24,994 bases of DNA from Nocardioides sp. (GTDB lineage: Bacteria > Actinomycetota > Actinomycetes > Propionibacteriales > Nocardioidaceae): assembly GCA_003519585.1 (NCBI GenBank), contig DOWL01000011.1:24305-49298 (forward strand). Direction: 5' to 3'. Made by a program: the position numbers and the translations under genes. The notes below the pieces were generated by a model. The model did not search any database and had not been told where the DNA came from. It saw only the letters and a program-made list of their open reading frames with translations. Positions 22,654-24,994 of the stretch are shown here, one piece after another (the first letter of the stretch is position 1; every line of letters starts with the position of its first letter).

Positions 22654-24084
22654 ATGAGTGCTGCATGGCGAGTCCCGAACGCAGATGACTTGGATATCGG
22701 TGACGCCGGAGTCCGATCGTTCTGGCTGGCTGACGCGCTGGCCGACGAGCCGGACGGCATCAACTCCGAGCCGCTAATGTCGCAGGTCCGCGCCGACGTA
22801 TGCATCGTCGGTGGCGGATTCACCGGCTTGTGGACCGCCATCGACCTGAAGACACGTGAACCCAGCATCGAGGTGATCCTGCTGGAAGCAGGTCTTTGCG
22901 GCTGCGGAGCGAGCGGAACCAACGCCGGCATGCTGATGAACCTTTGGCCCAAACTCCCTTCCCTGCTGCGTGCGGGCGGAGGCGACGAGGGCGCAGACGT
23001 GGCTCGAGCCTCCGTGGAAGCTATTGACCACATTCTTCGGTTCTGTGTCGACCACGGCATCGATGCGCAGGTGGAGTCGAACGGCTGGCTGTGGGCCTCC
23101 AACAACAGCAGCCAGGACGAGGCATGGGGCGACACGCTCGAGGCGGCGACTGCCTACCACGGCTGCCCCTTCGTCGAAGTCGATGCCGCAGAAGCGACTC
23201 GACTAGCCGGTGCGCCCGCGCGCGGCGGACTCTTCGACCCAACCTGTGTGGGTTTGCACCCCGCCCGTCTTGCCCGTGGCCTGCTGGGAGTGGCTCGGAG
23301 CATGGGGGTCGTCGTGCACGAACACACCCCGATGACGGGTTTGCTCCGTGAGCACGCCGGCACCACGGTGACAACTGGTTATGGATCGGTCCGAGCCGCT
23401 TCAGTGGTCCTGGCGATCAACGCATGGTGCAACCAGTTCCCGCAACTCCGCTCCCATCTGGTCATGACGGCCTCGGACAACGTCGTGGTTCGCCCGCGAC
23501 GCGAGCCGGAGAACCCTCCGCTCACCAATGTGTCGGACTCCGGGCGCCTCTTGGACTACTGGCGTCCGATGAGCGGCGGCGACATCCTGTTTGGCAAGGC
23601 TGGCCTCGGTATTGGTTGGGGCGTGCGAGGTACGAACACGCTGTTCGGCGCAGCTCCTCGCCAGGGCCGGCTCCTGGCACAGATGGCGCGAACGGTACCC
23701 GGCCTGGCAGGCGCCGAACTGGTGTCCTCCTGGCGCGCGCCCGTCGAGTACTCGCTGTCCTCGCTCCCGTTCTTCGGCGAGATCACCGGCTTCCCAGGCG
23801 TCTACTACGGCACGGGCTACTCAGGGGACGGCATCGGGCCGTCCGTCATCGGTGCGCAGGTCCTCGCTGGTCTAGCCACCAGGTCGACTGACGGAATGAC
23901 GACATCGTTCCTGACAAGAGCACCCTCCGGACGCGGCCTTCCCCCCGAGCCGTTCCGGTACCTGGGCGGCCAACTCGTCAAGACAGCGATGCTCCGCCAA
24001 GACCGCAAACAAGATGACGGAACCCGGATCGACCTCCCCACTCGACTCGTAGCGCGAATCGACCCCACAACGTTCCTTGGATGA
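22654..24084 (+). CDS. DAO-family FAD-dependent oxidoreductase (amine/amino-acid oxidase-like)
   Basis: The product is 476 aa from ATG 22654, with GGAG 7 nt upstream. The FAD-binding GGGFTGLWTA lies at 53-62 and the ribose-binding acidic residue is in VILLEAG (E78). GCGASGTNAGM (83-93), LAINAWCNQFP and the C-terminal YYGTGYSGDGIGPS match D-amino-acid-oxidase-family enzymes of the gamma-glutamylputrescine oxidase and glycine/sarcosine oxidase group. An amine or N-alkyl amino-acid substrate is likely; the exact one cannot be read. Context with an aminotransferase operon and a PucR regulator fits amine catabolism. A 4-nt-scale junction with the decayed XdhC-like gene follows. Confidence 0.9.
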   Translation: MSAAWRVPNADDLDIGDAGVRSFWLADALADEPDGINSEPLMSQVRADVCIVGGGFTGLWTAIDLKTREPSIEVILLEAGLCGCGASGTNAGMLMNLWPKLPSLLRAGGGDEGADVARASVEAIDHILRFCVDHGIDAQVESNGWLWASNNSSQDEAWGDTLEAATAYHGCPFVEVDAAEATRLAGAPARGGLFDPTCVGLHPARLARGLLGVARSMGVVVHEHTPMTGLLREHAGTTVTTGYGSVRAASVVLAINAWCNQFPQLRSHLVMTASDNVVVRPRREPENPPLTNVSDSGRLLDYWRPMSGGDILFGKAGLGIGWGVRGTNTLFGAAPRQGRLLAQMARTVPGLAGAELVSSWRAPVEYSLSSLPFFGEITGFPGVYYGTGYSGDGIGPSVIGAQVLAGLATRSTDGMTTSFLTRAPSGRGLPPEPFRYLGGQLVKTAMLRQDRKQDDGTRIDLPTRLVARIDPTTFLG

Positions 24085-24105
24085 CCGACCGCAAGGAGAC
24101 CAGTC

Positions 24106-24362
24106 ATGCGCGACATCATCGATCCGGTCCGCGGATGGTGGGAAGGTGGAGTCTCGGGCTGGCCACCGGTTGTGGACACCTCGAAGTCCGCCCCCGCGGG
24201 CCTGGTGCTGCGATGGCTGTCGGTCCTGACGGCAAGGTTCACGGCTCGGTCTCTGGAGGTCGTGTAGAAGGAGCCGTCTACCAGATTGCACGTGAGGTCC
24301 TGGCCGATGAAGCCTTACGCCGAATCAACGAACCGGCCCCAACCGGTGGCGGGCACGAGTGA
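24106..24362 (+). pseudogene. XdhC/CoxI-family N-terminal remnant
   Basis: ATG 24106 has AAGGAG 8 nt upstream and reads MRDIIDPVRGWWEGG. The recognisable family sequence then hops frames: SLGLAT, VVDTSKSAP, then RGPGAAMAVGPDGKVHGSVS and GGRVEGAVYQIAREVLAD. XdhC proteins, which insert sulfurated molybdenum cofactor into molybdo-enzymes, normally read G-x-x-x-G-S-V-S-G-G-C-V-E at this place; here the Cys is Arg. It ends after about 85 residues, much shorter than the family. Three frame changes, the lost Cys and truncation indicate a pseudogene. Confidence 0.7.
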
Positions 24363-24418
24363 TTCTTCGTCCACCACTCGAACGGCGCTGGGCACAAGGA
24401 TCGCCGGCGAATGAACCG

Positions 24419-24994
24419 TCAGCTCTTAAGCACAACCCGGTCCCCAACGCGGACAGAGCCCGGCGACACAACGCCTGCGTACATACCGAAAAGGACGGCG
24501 GGACCAGACTCGCTCGGCGTGGCACCGCGCACCTCCCGAATGCGACGCTGCACTTGGAGTGCTCGGTCGCCGTCGTATGGACGATGCTCAACAGCCACGC
24601 ATCGCGGAACCCCGCCGATGACCCTTACCGCGCAGTTTCCGACAGCCAGCACGCGACCAGCCCACGCGTCCTCTCGGTAAGGGTCCGGGCCTAGATCGAG
24701 CGTCATATTCAACCGGAAGCGACGACCGTCCACTTGTCGACCGTCGACTTCATAACCCAACGACGCGATCGAGGCTGAGGAAACCATAGTGACAGGATGG
24801 ACGTCCCCACCCGCGCCGGGCTCAGCGCAGCGAGCCAGTCGCAGGTTGCGACCGGTCAACTCGGAGAACCAGGCGTCCCATGGCCCCGGAGTCCACCTGC
24901 CAGCGACCTTGCGCTCATCGAACTCGAACGGGCGTACAGGGCCGGCAGGGCGCACTTCTGCTTCGCATTCAACCCTGATCCACCATCGGTGATT
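24419..24994 (-). CDS. MOSC-domain protein, 5' end outside window
   Basis: The minus-strand frame is open to the last base of the window, so the GTG at 24955 need not be the start. It contains VDGRRFRLNMTLDLG (about 72-86 from 24955) and then EDAWAGRVLAVGNCAVRVIG, PRCVAVEHRP and VGDRVVLKS at the end. This matches the MOSC domain (MOCO sulfurase C-terminal), with the conserved PRC cysteine. MOSC proteins act in sulfur transfer to, or reduction with, molybdenum cofactor. A residual N-terminal MOSC-N-like segment (FDERKVAGRWTPGPWDAWF) is also visible. It converges on the XdhC-like remnant, which is also molybdenum-related. Confidence 0.85.
   Translation of the reverse strand, partial: NHRWWIRVECEAEVRPAGPVRPFEFDERKVAGRWTPGPWDAWFSELTGRNLRLARCAEPGAGGDVHPVTMVSSASIASLGYEVDGRQVDGRRFRLNMTLDLGPDPYREDAWAGRVLAVGNCAVRVIGGVPRCVAVEHRPYDGDRALQVQRRIREVRGATPSESGPAVLFGMYAGVVSPGSVRVGDRVVLKS

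Noticed and set aside
1..24994. CRISPR arrays and full insertion sequences
   Set aside because: No regularly spaced direct repeats and no transposase motif were seen anywhere in the window.

Overview
The window is high-GC DNA with many GTG and TTG starts, purine-rich ribosome binding sites and families typical of Actinomycetota (DUF4192, PucR regulators, FprB-type ferredoxin reductase). A member of the Propionibacteriales such as a Nocardioides relative is a reasonable guess, but the sequence alone does not prove it.

Region A (1-3661, plus strand) is a tight four-gene module. It encodes a SIR2-SLOG (STALD) protein with ThsA-like architecture (5' end outside the window), a DprA/Smf-like SLOG protein, a ComF-like zinc-binding phosphoribosyltransferase, and a protein with an order of motifs reminiscent of an archaeo-eukaryotic primase fold that keeps one acidic residue. 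The last three genes overlap each other. The families point to nucleotide-based conflict (anti-phage-like) signalling. This is the best candidate in the window for a poorly described system.

Region B (3662-11098) looks like mobile-element backbone and decay. It holds a degenerate M48-like membrane protein, a divergent intergenic region with a perfect DnaA-box match and a 9-bp hairpin, two unrecognised overlapping genes, a tRNA 3'-end fragment (probable attachment-site scar) beside short direct repeats, and a minus-strand operon of an SSB-like protein, a DUF4192 protein and small proteins. A basic coiled-coil-like small protein follows, then about 0.9 kb of mostly non-coding or decayed DNA.

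Region C (11099-17847, minus strand) is a catabolic operon. In transcription order it runs PucR regulator, class III aminotransferase, KGSADH-type aldehyde dehydrogenase, class III CoA-transferase and decarboxylating glutaryl-CoA dehydrogenase. The four enzymes overlap by 4 nt each. Together they fit 5-aminovalerate (or a similar omega-amino acid) to glutarate semialdehyde, glutarate, glutaryl-CoA and crotonyl-CoA. The regulator and the aldehyde dehydrogenase each carry one frameshift as written.

Region D (18004-24994) begins with a deletion-fused pseudogene joining an acyl-CoA dehydrogenase N-terminus to a crotonyl-CoA carboxylase/reductase C-terminus. It continues with a small unknown protein preceded by a strong inverted repeat, a cysteine-rich small protein, WrbA, FprB, a DAO-type FAD oxidoreductase divergent from fprB, a decayed XdhC-like fragment and a MOSC-domain protein cut by the window end. 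The mixture of intact redox genes and broken CoA-metabolism genes suggests a remodelled, partly decaying catabolic neighbourhood next to an integrative element.
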